In this document: positions 28,347-37,211 of the stretch, piece by piece
Layout of the letters: every line of letters starts with the position of its first letter
Numbering within the stretch: the stretch's first letter is position 1
Source: Chitinophagaceae bacterium
GTDB taxonomy: Bacteria > Bacteroidota > Bacteroidia > Chitinophagales > Chitinophagaceae
NCBI GenBank assembly: GCA_023957125.1
Contig: JAMLHL010000012.1
Coordinates: 62,001 to 126,000 of the forward strand
DNA: 64,000 nucleotides
Direction: 5' to 3'
Notes under the pieces: model-generated
What the model saw: only the letters and a program-made list of their open reading frames with translations
Told to the model about the DNA's origin: nothing
Database searches by the model: none
Position numbers and translations under genes: made by a program

Positions 28347-28354
28347 CAAATATA
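28347..28354 (-). promoter_or_regulatory. Predicted -7 element of the Gfo/Idh-to-GH106 operon
   Basis: On the minus strand TATATTTG matches the Bacteroidota -7 consensus TAnnTTTG exactly, 70 bp before the ATG at 28277, within the 166-bp gap shared with the AraC gene. No good -33 TTTG is seen at the expected spacing, consistent with an activator-dependent promoter. Confidence 0.4.
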
Positions 28355-28443
28355 AGTTTCGTATCTTTAAGAGGCATATATAAATTGGTTTCCTTTTTAC
28401 ACTCTTTGATATTTTTATTTACCCGGTCAAAAATATTGGATCA

Positions 28444-29331
28444 TTGAAGAGTTATTACAAATACCTGCCCATAACAAATACGGAAAGGGAATGGGGTTTT
28501 TATGTCAATACGGTGGGTTATTCCATTACCAATCCCCGGGAGGCTTATCCTCCGGCGAACGACCATCCTTCCCCCCATCAATTTACCTGGAATAAAGGAC
28601 GGATCCTGGACGGATACTACCTGGTGTTCATTTCAAAAGGCAGCGGCACCTTTGAATCGGCCTTAACCGCTCCCAAAACGATCTCGGAGGGAACCTGTTT
28701 TCTTTTATACCCCAACGTATGGCACCGGTACAAACCCGATTTAAATACCGGATGGGAGGAATATTGGGTGGGCTTCAATGGTCTCTATCCTACCCATATT
28801 ATGAAAAACATTTTCAAAAATCCCGAAAACCCGTTTTTTGAAATAGGGTTGAACGAACCCTTCCTGGTCATCTTTCAGCGCTTACTGGACACCGTTCGGA
28901 ACGGTTTACCCGGCTATCACCAGGTAGTGTCAGGCATTACGCTCGAGATGCTGGCAATGCTGTACAATATCTCCACCCATAAACACCAGAGCCAGAATAA
29001 GGATCTGCAACTGATCCACAAAGCGAAGTTCCTGCTCAGAGAGTCTTTGGAACAGTCCATTGATATCCCCAAAATGGTCAGGGAACTGCCCATGGGGTAT
29101 TCCAAATTCAGGAAATTGTTCAAGGAGGAAACAGGCATTTCCCCGCATCAATATTATCTCAATCTCAGGATCAACCGGGCCAAACTGCTGCTGCAAACCA
29201 CCGAGCTCAATATCAATGAAATCGCGTATCACTCGGGCTTTGAATCGGAATATTATTTTTCCAAGTTTTTTAAGAAAAAAGTGAGTCTTTCGCCCACTGA
29301 ATTCAGGTTGCAGAAAAAACAGATAAAGTAA
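28444..29331 (+). CDS. AraC-family transcriptional regulator, TTG start
   Basis: A 295-residue regulator. No ATG exists between the upstream in-frame stop (28381) and conserved sequence, so TTG at 28444 is the likely start. The N-terminal half is a cupin-like sugar-sensing domain (GYYLVFISKGSGTFES, LLYPNVWHRYKP, WEEYWVGFNG). The C-terminal ~100 residues are the double helix-turn-helix (IPKMVRELPMGYSKFRKLF, INEIAYHSGFESEYYFSKFF). It is transcribed divergently from the Gfo/Idh operon and most likely activates it in response to a sugar. Confidence 0.92.
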   Translation: MKSYYKYLPITNTEREWGFYVNTVGYSITNPREAYPPANDHPSPHQFTWNKGRILDGYYLVFISKGSGTFESALTAPKTISEGTCFLLYPNVWHRYKPDLNTGWEEYWVGFNGLYPTHIMKNIFKNPENPFFEIGLNEPFLVIFQRLLDTVRNGLPGYHQVVSGITLEMLAMLYNISTHKHQSQNKDLQLIHKAKFLLRESLEQSIDIPKMVRELPMGYSKFRKLFKEETGISPHQYYLNLRINRAKLLLQTTELNINEIAYHSGFESEYYFSKFFKKKVSLSPTEFRLQKKQIK

Positions 29332-29403
29332 GGGCGGGCAGCAACTGCAGACCTGTCTCCGGGAGGAATGGGGGTGTTCCAGGTGTTCATTCCATTCGCG
29401 ATA

Positions 29404-29429
29404 TTCCGGTCGGTGACACCGACCGGTAA
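29404..29429. repeat. REP-like palindrome core
   Basis: TTCCGGTCGGTGACACCGACCGGTAA is a near-perfect palindrome of the dispersed family, between the converging AraC and GH28 genes. It may serve as a bidirectional terminator. Confidence 0.75.
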
Positions 29430-29543
29430 TAATCTGTGGCACACAAACCGGGACTCAAAAAAAATTGAAAACCACCATACTCATAGTTTTATGTCCGGAT
29501 AGCTGCAATACGGGTTCGCAACACTTTTGTACAGCACTTCTTT

Positions 29544-31055
29544 TTACGGTAAAATACTTTTGACGCCCGAAGATTTATAAACCACCACGCGTTTCATCTT
29601 TTTGCGGGGCGCGATAAATCTGACCTGCTTTGTGCGTATATCTCCCGATTCCTGAATAACCATTGCCGGACGGTAATCCCGATTTCGGGCTACGAACTGC
29701 ACATTTTCCAATTTCACGTCATTGGCATAACGTATATAAAAGGCCCAGGCCGGCAATTCTTTAAATTGCGAAAATTCGGGATAGGCGGTAAGCATAACGG
29801 GAATACTGTCGAGCTCCGCCGGACTGGTTCCCCGATAAGCATAATGAGGATTAGCACCGCCCGGATACACAATTTTAATATTCTTCAGCGTCACGCCGGT
29901 AATCGGACGACCCGGAATACCAACAATGGAAGAAGGTGAAATGTTCCGCGGCAGGTCTTCTATCGGCCCCTGATACCGGTATGCGGTATCCGGCCTGGTG
30001 TCCGACACTTCTGCATAAACATTCTGAATGGCTATATTACGGATGGTACCGGGGCCTTTCTCTCCTCCATACCGGTTGCCATTACGCAGATAAATTACAT
30101 TGCCGGTATTATACGCCTGCAAACTGTCTATCCATATATCTTCGATTACTCCTCCATCGGGCGCTGTTAAAACAATAGCCGAGCGATAGGTGTTGTACAC
30201 CGTATTGTTCACGATTTTTATATTCCGGAATCTCCCCTTCAGCATGGTTCCAAACTTAATACCGCTGGCGCTGGAACGAACGACATTATTCCGCACTACC
30301 ACATTTTCACTAATCTGATTGTAGTCGTGCGACTTAAAACAAATAGCATCGTCGCTGGCATTGACGTAATTATCGGTGATGGTTACATTTTTGCAATCCA
30401 CAATATCCATCCCGTCGTTATTCCAGAAAATATCACTGTCAATAATAGTGCTGTCAATCACCAGTCCGTCACATTGATCATATACCATTACCCAGGCCGC
30501 AGCATTTTTAGATGTGATCCCTCTCATCGTTACATTTTTACATTCGCGGAAGTAAACATTATTGGTTCTGCGGATTCCCGGACGATCATATTTAAAATCT
30601 TCTTTTAGCAGTCCTTTATGGATCTGGTCTATCAGGTTATAGGTCAATTGATCCCCCTGTCCATCAATCACTCCTTTACCCGTCACCCCGATATTTTCTG
30701 CTCCTACGGCATATAAAAGTGAGGTGTAGAGGTAACGGTTATCAATATTGTAATCGTAAACATTGGTGGAACCCACCAAAACAGCCCCTTCGTGCAGATG
30801 AACAGTAACATTGGATTTTAATATGATTGTGCCGGTGAGATAGCGACCCACATAAAATTCCAAAACGCCTCCACCCTTTTCATGGATAAAATCAACCGCC
30901 CGCTGAATGGAAGTTGTGTTGAGGGTAATTCCATCATCTTTTATTCCAAACAGGGAGGCCTTATATCGCTGAGCTACGCTCGTCAAAGAGAACAAGCCCG
31001 TCAGGATGAGAGACAAAAATAAAATTTTGTATTTCAAATAAATGGTCATTTTCAT
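29544..31055 (-). CDS. GH28 exo-type (rhamno)galacturonase, copy C
   Basis: A 503-residue exported right-handed beta-helix enzyme. The frame opens at a GTG (31118), but ATG 31055 (or 31049) heads a signal peptide ending in TSVAQR. GH28 active-site groups are visible: NND at ~212-214 (WNNDGMDIVDC), DD at ~235-236 (NASDDAICFKSHD), SSASGIKFGT in place of the GHG motif, then R/K residues beyond. Family members hydrolyse galacturonic-acid linkages in pectin. It follows the second SusCD pair and is close in sequence to the GH28 at 38713-40188, indicating duplication. Confidence 0.92.
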   Translation of the reverse strand: MKMTIYLKYKILFLSLILTGLFSLTSVAQRYKASLFGIKDDGITLNTTSIQRAVDFIHEKGGGVLEFYVGRYLTGTIILKSNVTVHLHEGAVLVGSTNVYDYNIDNRYLYTSLLYAVGAENIGVTGKGVIDGQGDQLTYNLIDQIHKGLLKEDFKYDRPGIRRTNNVYFRECKNVTMRGITSKNAAAWVMVYDQCDGLVIDSTIIDSDIFWNNDGMDIVDCKNVTITDNYVNASDDAICFKSHDYNQISENVVVRNNVVRSSASGIKFGTMLKGRFRNIKIVNNTVYNTYRSAIVLTAPDGGVIEDIWIDSLQAYNTGNVIYLRNGNRYGGEKGPGTIRNIAIQNVYAEVSDTRPDTAYRYQGPIEDLPRNISPSSIVGIPGRPITGVTLKNIKIVYPGGANPHYAYRGTSPAELDSIPVMLTAYPEFSQFKELPAWAFYIRYANDVKLENVQFVARNRDYRPAMVIQESGDIRTKQVRFIAPRKKMKRVVVYKSSGVKSILP

Positions 31056-31104
31056 TTTCCACCGGTATTCCGGAAACTTTTCCGGCATGTTCTCAGGGGG
31101 CGCG

Positions 31105-31154
31105 TTCCAAATTGTCACTCACCGGTTAGCTGTGCATGGAACGACAATTTGGAA
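31105..31154. promoter_or_regulatory. Perfect 12-bp inverted repeat upstream of GH28 copy C
   Basis: TTCCAAATTGTC (31105-31116) and GACAATTTGGAA (31143-31154) are exact reverse complements separated by 26 bp, 50-99 bp before the GH28 start. It could be an operator or an mRNA hairpin. No similar sequence was noticed elsewhere in the window. Confidence 0.5.
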
Positions 31155-31190
31155 TGACCTCCTATCTCCAATGAATAATAATCGGTGAAA

Positions 31191-31231
31191 TTTAAAGGCG
31201 GGTGTTGCCACCCGCCTTTAAATTTTTTTTT
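31191..31231. terminator. Rho-independent-type terminator after the second SusD gene
   Basis: TTTAAAGGCGGGTG-TTGC-CACCCGCCTTTAAA forms a ~14-bp stem followed on the plus strand by nine T. On the minus strand it is also A/T-flanked, so it may reduce read-through from susD into the GH28 gene. The GGCGGGTG stem matches the left hairpin of the dispersed element. Confidence 0.65.
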
Positions 31232-31292
31232 CAATTGTTTGCAGATCAACACTTTCTTATATGACTCCAATCGTCTGTTTATTTCCGACGGA

Positions 31293-32738
31293 TCAGGGCT
31301 GCCACCAAAGTTTTGTTCCTAACTGATCTCCTCCTATCGCCTGTGCAGCCGACTCATAATTTGACCGGTTGGTGGACTTTTCGGAAACGGGATATCTTAT
31401 CCTGAAAGGAACAAAAGTTACGGACGGATCCAATATCGTATTAGGCGCCCTAAAGAAATCAGTACCATCGGGCTTCTTAAAATTCAACCTGTTTCGCTCA
31501 AACCAGCCCTGCAGTCCCTGATTATATAAAGCAATCCACTTCTGCGTTCCGATAATGTTTTTCCAGTTGGAAGCATCGTAGGGATTGTCATCCAGGAAGG
31601 TTTGAATGGCGGCATCGCCCACCCCCCAGAATTTCATACTTGCTCTGACGCCATTTTCGAAATAGGTTTTTGCGTCCCCGGTGATGTATTCCCTTTCCAC
31701 CGCTTCTGCCAAAGCAAACTGCAATTCGGAGTAGCTCATGATAAATCCGGGAAAAGAAGCATTGAACGCTTTATGACTCGGAAGGGAATATTCATTGATA
31801 TCTGTAAACGCACCCAACCCGTAAGGCTTTCCTTTAAAGGTACCGGTTGCAGCCGCAGGGTCTGCATATTCCGGCAACCTGGGGTCATTGGTTTCATTCA
31901 AATAATTAACCAGGGTGGAGGATACAAAGTTTTGATTCTGTGTTGTAGCAAAATCATTTACCGGAAACTGATCCGGCGGATCGGGCAGATAAGCAAATTT
32001 GGCTTCATCTGCAACAGACTGGAAAACGCCGCCTGCAGCACTCTGGATAATATCCTTTGCTTTGTCCGGAGCAGATTCAGACATTCTGAGTCCTATCCGT
32101 ACTTTCAGGGAATTGGCCAGCATTTTCCACTTAGCCGGATTACCGTTATATACCACATCTCCTGTAGAAAAAGACGGGGCGCCGGCGTCTAAGGCCTGGA
32201 TCTGAAGATCCAGTTTTTGTATCAACGCGTCATAAATATTCTTAGCATCGTCATAAGGCGAGGTCAGTACCAGTTCCTGGCCTTTCAACGCCTGACTGTA
32301 CGGAATATTCCCGTAAGCATCTGTCAGGTTATGAAAAATCCACACCCCTAAGATCTCAGCGATGGCATTTTGATTTTTCGAACCTACACCTGGATTTTCA
32401 TTATTAATTCTGATCAGTTCCTGGATGTTGGACAACGGAATACTATAGCTTTTCCATAACTGGTTGGTGGAATTTTCATCCAACTGATATTGAGTCTGGC
32501 TCTCATTCTGGGTTTGTGCCCAATACTGCGAATACAACATACCCACCAGTCCGCCCACAGGCGTACTGTAAAAGATATCGGAAGCGGTCTTCTCGACCCC
32601 GGTTATGATAGAAGCCGGGTTGACTTCTGTAGGTCTGACAGGATCCATATTTAATTTATCGAATCCTTTGGTACACGATACCAGGTATAAGCTCAACCCT
32701 ACACTTAAAACCCAAAAAGGAAATATTTTATGTTTCAT
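31293..32738 (-). CDS. SusD-like glycan-binding lipoprotein (SusD_2 type)
   Basis: A 481-residue outer-membrane lipoprotein with lipobox LYLVSC (Cys22). CTKGFDKLNMDPVRPTEVNPA and the later KWKMLANSLKVRIGLRMSE and WIALYNQGLQGWFERNRL are characteristic of the second SusD-like subfamily, which differs from the RagB-type SusDs at 12767 and 40404. It pairs with the SusC encoded 18 bp upstream and sits between GH28 genes, so pectic oligosaccharides are the likely ligand. Confidence 0.93.
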   Translation of the reverse strand: MKHKIFPFWVLSVGLSLYLVSCTKGFDKLNMDPVRPTEVNPASIITGVEKTASDIFYSTPVGGLVGMLYSQYWAQTQNESQTQYQLDENSTNQLWKSYSIPLSNIQELIRINNENPGVGSKNQNAIAEILGVWIFHNLTDAYGNIPYSQALKGQELVLTSPYDDAKNIYDALIQKLDLQIQALDAGAPSFSTGDVVYNGNPAKWKMLANSLKVRIGLRMSESAPDKAKDIIQSAAGGVFQSVADEAKFAYLPDPPDQFPVNDFATTQNQNFVSSTLVNYLNETNDPRLPEYADPAAATGTFKGKPYGLGAFTDINEYSLPSHKAFNASFPGFIMSYSELQFALAEAVEREYITGDAKTYFENGVRASMKFWGVGDAAIQTFLDDNPYDASNWKNIIGTQKWIALYNQGLQGWFERNRLNFKKPDGTDFFRAPNTILDPSVTFVPFRIRYPVSEKSTNRSNYESAAQAIGGDQLGTKLWWQP

Positions 32739-32756
32739 AAACTTCGTTTTTTCAAT

Positions 32757-35700
32757 TTAGAAATTAACACCGAGATTAACGCCAAAAGACCTGATCGGCG
32801 GCAATGCACCTCCTTCCAATCCAATAATATTAGAATTAGAGTTGATGATATTGGAAGGATCCACGTTGGGCGCGTTGGAATGCATCAGCCATAGGTTTCT
32901 GCCATATAAAGTGGCGGTAATTCCCTGAGACCTGATAGCCTGCGCAATTTTAGCCGGAAATTTATAGGCCAACCGAACTTCCCGCAGGTAAACATAGGAA
33001 GCATCATACAGATTGGCAGTGCTGATCCTGATGCCGGTATTATTCTTGAAATGGAAAGGTGCGCTTACATGCACGCTGGTATGCGTTCCATCCTGCAATA
33101 CGCCTTCAACATCCACACCGGTTTTGCGTACATCATCCTTTACGGTTTCCTCTAAGGTTCCGGAATACATTCCATACATGTTGGTATAAGAGAAGAATTT
33201 CCCGCCGTGTTGGAAGTCTATAAGTGCGCTAAGGGAGAAATTTTTGAAGGTGAACATATTGGTTAGACCACCAATAAAGTTCGGCTCTGTATTGCCGATG
33301 ATCTGACCACCCGGAGACGCAACATACAAACCGGCGTCGGTCATTACTTTTTCACCGTTCAGATAGGTATAATCGGTGCCGAGCAGTACAAATAAGGGTT
33401 GGCCCACTACAGCGGCAGTAGCCACTGTATTCCGGCGTCTTTCCGTACCCGTTATATAACGGTCAATATCCGGATTGTTAGGTATATTCAACTCCAGCAA
33501 CTTGCTCCTGTTGGCTGAGTAATTCAAGCCGATGTTCCAGTTAAAATCACGCACCTGAATGGGCACAACGGTAAACTGTAGTTCAACGCCGCTGTTCCTG
33601 GATTTCCCCACGTTGGCATAATAGCTTTCATAACCCGAAGTGGGTGTAACCGACAGCGGGATGATCAAACCGTCCGTCTTTCTGTTGTAATAAGCAATAT
33701 CCAAACCTATACGGTTGTTCAGGAATTTCAGCTCAAGACCAATTTCACCTTCGTCACTGATCTCCGGTTTTAAACCGGGATTACCCAAAGCCGGGTTTCT
33801 CATAATATAATAAGAGGAGCCGAAAAGTACCGCCGGGTTATAGGTAACAGATGTCCTATACGGGTCTGTATCATTGCCGATCCGCGCATAGCTCAGCCTG
33901 AGCTTGCCCATATTCAGCCAATTGAGAGTTGAAAGCCAGTCGGAGAAAACAAATGACAGGGACGCTCCCGGATAAAAATAAGAATTATTGCCCTGGGGAA
34001 GCGTTGATGACCAATCATTCCTTCCTGTAACGTCTAAGAATATTTTGTTATCATACCCGAAAGTAACGTTCCCGAATAATGAATTGATCTGCTTTTGATA
34101 GACACCCTCCACAACATTCAATCTTCCGATATTATTGGTCAGCGTATATAAAAGAGGGGTTATCAATCCCGAATAACTGTAATTCATGGATTCATTTCTC
34201 AGGGTCATGATATTACCACCGGCAGAAGCATTCAGGCTGAAGAGGCTGCTCAAATCCTTTTGAACGCTGGCAATTAACTGGTAATTAAGTTCCTGATGAT
34301 TATAATCCAGCCTCCGGTATGAACCGGGGGAATAACTCTTGGCTACTCTTTCCTGGATCCTGGTATCGTATTGATCCAGGTACACCCTGGCCGACAGGTT
34401 TGCCCAGTCCCAGGGCTTATAATCAAACCCCATCTGTCCGAATAAGCGGTTGCGCTTATCATCCGGGTAATCCATATACTGGTGCCAGTAAGGCGTGGTG
34501 GCAAATAATGGCTTGGGATTGGAAGGGCTGGTTCTGTTCCAGCTGGCTTCCGTACCATCGGGATACATATACATTGCCAGCTTATCCATTTCCAACTGCC
34601 GTTGTGCATACAGCGTTAGCAACTGGGTAGGGTTGTAACCCGAAAATCCCGTACCCGATCTGCCTTTGGAATAATTGGTCGAGTAATTGGCATTAACTAC
34701 CATAGTCAGTTTGGAACCAAAAGTCCGGTTACCGTCAAACCCGATATTATTCCTGTTTAAATTAGAATTGGGGAGAACAAAATTCTGGCTGAAATTACTA
34801 TAAGAAACCCTGAAAGCGCCTTTCTCATCACCGGCTCCCACACTTATACTATTAACGTAGGTATGCCCGGTTTCATAAAAATCCCTGACATTATTCGGCT
34901 GGGGCGACCAGGTGGTTGTCACCCCGAAAAACGGATTCCCTTTATCTTCATCAAAAGAATAATAAGGACGGATCACCTGTCCTAATAGCTCCGGCCCCCA
35001 GGATTCATCCACGCCAAACTGAGGATATAAATCGTATCCCCCTTTCACAGGGTCTGTATAGGTGGGGGCATTTTTAAAGAGTTCGGGATTCACACTTTGC
35101 CATAAGGTATCAAAGCCGCTGGCCTCAAATGAAGGATCATTGGGTACAGCGCCGCCGCCACCGTACCTGTTTTGAAATTTGGGTAAGTAGGAGACTCTGT
35201 TTATTTCAAAACTGGAATTAAAACTGATGCCTAACCTGCTTTTCCTGCTGCCTTTCTTTGTTGTGATCAGAACCACTCCGTTAGCGCCACGGCTGCCATA
35301 TAAGGCGGTAGCAGAAGCGCCTTTTAAAACGCTTATCTGTTCAATATCGTCCGGGTTGATATCCTGGATGGGGCTGCCGTAATCAAAACCGCCGCCTCCG
35401 ATCTGCTGATTGTAGGTCGGCATCGCATTTTCATTTCCCATCACCACGCCATCCACAACAAACAAGGCATTGTTGTCGCCGGTGATGGATTTATTGCCCC
35501 TGACGATCACTTTTGTGGAACCGCCCATTGATCCGCTGTTCGTATTGATCTGCACACCTGCCAGCTTACCCTGTAAAGCATTCACGAAGTTGGACTCTTT
35601 AGCCTGCTGAACGGCAGAACCGTTCACCTCGGCAATGGCATAACCTACCGACCTGGTTTTTTTCGATAAACCCAGGGCGGTTACGGTCACTTGTTCCAGC

Positions 35701-36080
35701 TCCTGGCTATCAAATGAAAGATTCACCCTGACCACAGTATTGGGATTGTTCACAACAACGGTCTTCTCCCGGAAGCCAACGCTGCTGATCTTAAGGGTAA
35801 CGGTTCCTCTGAAAGGAAAATTAAACTCTCCTTTTTCATTTGTAACCACACTCCGCCCGTCGTCCAACACAACCGTAGCACCGCTCAGCGGGTCGCCGTT
35901 GTCATCCAATACGATTCCCCTGACTACCTGATCCTGAAAGGATGCCAAAGACCAGGTGTTCACTCCTCCAAAGAGATTTCCCGCCGGAGCGCCGAGAGAA
36001 AAACCGGGAGACGAGAAAAGGAGCGAAACAATCGTAACGATCAGGCTATCTCGTAATAGCGCAGTTAACTTTGTTGTCAT
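32757..36080 (-). CDS. SusC/RagA TonB-dependent outer-membrane transporter
   Basis: A 1107-residue importer without an STN domain. A signal-peptide region precedes a carboxypeptidase-regulatory-like domain (~54-130, VRGIVLDDNGDPLSGATVVL), the plug (VTALGLSKKTRSVGYAI) and SusC segments VIVRGNKSITGDNNALFVV and SRGANGVVLITTKKGS; the barrel ends in FGVNLGVNF. It forms a binding/import pair with the SusD_2-type lipoprotein downstream. It follows the truncated GH28-like gene after a 377-bp gap filled with tandem palindromes, which may separate it transcriptionally from the first GH28 group. Confidence 0.95.
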   Translation of the reverse strand: MTTKLTALLRDSLIVTIVSLLFSSPGFSLGAPAGNLFGGVNTWSLASFQDQVVRGIVLDDNGDPLSGATVVLDDGRSVVTNEKGEFNFPFRGTVTLKISSVGFREKTVVVNNPNTVVRVNLSFDSQELEQVTVTALGLSKKTRSVGYAIAEVNGSAVQQAKESNFVNALQGKLAGVQINTNSGSMGGSTKVIVRGNKSITGDNNALFVVDGVVMGNENAMPTYNQQIGGGGFDYGSPIQDINPDDIEQISVLKGASATALYGSRGANGVVLITTKKGSRKSRLGISFNSSFEINRVSYLPKFQNRYGGGGAVPNDPSFEASGFDTLWQSVNPELFKNAPTYTDPVKGGYDLYPQFGVDESWGPELLGQVIRPYYSFDEDKGNPFFGVTTTWSPQPNNVRDFYETGHTYVNSISVGAGDEKGAFRVSYSNFSQNFVLPNSNLNRNNIGFDGNRTFGSKLTMVVNANYSTNYSKGRSGTGFSGYNPTQLLTLYAQRQLEMDKLAMYMYPDGTEASWNRTSPSNPKPLFATTPYWHQYMDYPDDKRNRLFGQMGFDYKPWDWANLSARVYLDQYDTRIQERVAKSYSPGSYRRLDYNHQELNYQLIASVQKDLSSLFSLNASAGGNIMTLRNESMNYSYSGLITPLLYTLTNNIGRLNVVEGVYQKQINSLFGNVTFGYDNKIFLDVTGRNDWSSTLPQGNNSYFYPGASLSFVFSDWLSTLNWLNMGKLRLSYARIGNDTDPYRTSVTYNPAVLFGSSYYIMRNPALGNPGLKPEISDEGEIGLELKFLNNRIGLDIAYYNRKTDGLIIPLSVTPTSGYESYYANVGKSRNSGVELQFTVVPIQVRDFNWNIGLNYSANRSKLLELNIPNNPDIDRYITGTERRRNTVATAAVVGQPLFVLLGTDYTYLNGEKVMTDAGLYVASPGGQIIGNTEPNFIGGLTNMFTFKNFSLSALIDFQHGGKFFSYTNMYGMYSGTLEETVKDDVRKTGVDVEGVLQDGTHTSVHVSAPFHFKNNTGIRISTANLYDASYVYLREVRLAYKFPAKIAQAIRSQGITATLYGRNLWLMHSNAPNVDPSNIINSNSNIIGLEGGALPPIRSFGVNLGVNF

Positions 36081-36173
36081 ACTCAGTTTAATTTAACATG
36101 ATTAAGATAATTCTACCAACAGGGTGTTTAACAGGCGAAAATTAAAACTATATTTTTTTCTAATATACAAAAT

Positions 36174-36400
36174 AAAATAATGGCTCACCGCATTTTTTCC
36201 GGTCGGTGAAGACACCTACCGGTAGTAAAAATAATGGCTCGCCGCGTTTAAAACAGGGACCTTTCATCTGCTTTTTTCCGGTCGGTGAAAACACCTGCCG
36301 GTAGTGAAAATAATGACCTGCCCTATTTAAAACAAGGACCGTTCATCTGCTTTTTTCGGTCGTTGAAAACACCTGCCGGTAGTGAAAAAACAGGGACCTT
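36174..36400. repeat. Tandem array of REP-like palindromes, ~79-bp unit
   Basis: Three copies of TTTTTTCCGGTCGGTG.A.ACACCTRCCGGTAGT begin near 36193, 36272 and 36351. Each is followed by host-like sequence repeated along with it (AAATAATGGCTCRCCGC, TTTAAAACAGGGACC, TTCATCTGC). Each palindrome folds as a hairpin with about eight paired bases. No coding potential. Confidence 0.85.
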
Positions 36401-36410
36401 CGATCGCCCC

Positions 36411-36429
36411 GGTACGTGTCTCACGTACC
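36411..36429. repeat. Perfect 8-bp hairpin downstream of truncated GH28 gene
   Basis: GGTACGTG-TCT-CACGTACC, 3-nt loop, no U-tract. A related hairpin (TGGTATGTG-AGA-CACATGCCA) lies at 49819-49839, after an SDR gene. Confidence 0.5.
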
Positions 36430-36457
36430 AGCACCACGAAACATTGTCGGCTCCCTT

Positions 36458-37198
36458 CTACTTTAATTTTCTCCCGGTACTGTTTTTTGTATTTTCAATA
36501 CGAACGTCCTGATTTTTTCCTGCATAAATAATTTCTTTGCCGGAGGTATGGAAATAAGAATCCGCTACCACCAGGCTGCTGTTACCGGCTAAGAGCAATC
36601 CAGCTCCGGGCAACCCGGCATTTTCAATGGTGATCCCTTTCATCGTTATACCGGTATTCTTATCCAAACGAATGGCTTCTCCCAAACTGCTCCTGAGGAT
36701 GACACCCGACAGGAGCACATTTTTACAATCCTTCAACTGAATTAACCCGGGTGCAACAGAAGACGTCGCTTTTTGTATATAGCCGTTCTTCACCTGCTCC
36801 GTTATGGCTGCCAATAAAGCGTTGCCGTTTCCCATGATAACGCCTTTCCCGGTGACGGAAACGTTCTCCAGGTTTTCACCATAAAGAATAGAAACGAAAT
36901 CCCCGTTGTGAAAATAATCGTATATAACGGGTACGCCTACCAGCACGGCGCCTTCTTCGAGGTGAATGGTTACATTTGACTTTAATATAACGGTTCCGGT
37001 AAGGTAGCGCCCTACGTAAAACATCAGCCTGCCCCCTCCCTGCTCACTGATAAAGTCCACCGCTTTTTGGATGGAGCCGGTATTGAGCGTTATTCCGTCA
37101 GATTTTATTCCAAACAAAGAGGCATTATAATCCTTCGCCTCCGAAGAAGGGAAGAAACCGAAATATACCACAACGGTGAGGATCCATATTCGAAACAT
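36458..37198 (-). CDS. Truncated GH28-like beta-helix protein without active site
   Basis: A 246-residue protein with a signal peptide ending near PSSEAKD. Residues 25-140 align with the N-terminal half of the neighbouring GH28s (LFGIKSDGITLNTGSIQKAVDFI, FYVGRYLTGTVILKSNVT, GKGVIMGNG). After that the NND and DD catalytic blocks are absent, replaced by short beta-helix repeats (ITMKGITIENAGLPGAGLLL), and the protein ends ~250 residues early. It begins 13 bp after the preceding GH28 and is co-directional. Either a decaying paralogue or a non-catalytic pectin-binding protein; the intact frame and signal peptide leave the second possible. Confidence 0.75.
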   Translation of the reverse strand: MFRIWILTVVVYFGFFPSSEAKDYNASLFGIKSDGITLNTGSIQKAVDFISEQGGGRLMFYVGRYLTGTVILKSNVTIHLEEGAVLVGVPVIYDYFHNGDFVSILYGENLENVSVTGKGVIMGNGNALLAAITEQVKNGYIQKATSSVAPGLIQLKDCKNVLLSGVILRSSLGEAIRLDKNTGITMKGITIENAGLPGAGLLLAGNSSLVVADSYFHTSGKEIIYAGKNQDVRIENTKNSTGRKLK

Positions 37199-37211
37199 AA
37201 TCTTTCGTTTT

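Noticed and set aside
36174..36400. Possible CRISPR array
   Set aside because: Only three ~79-bp units; the intervening sequence is itself repeated rather than unique spacers, and no cas gene is present.
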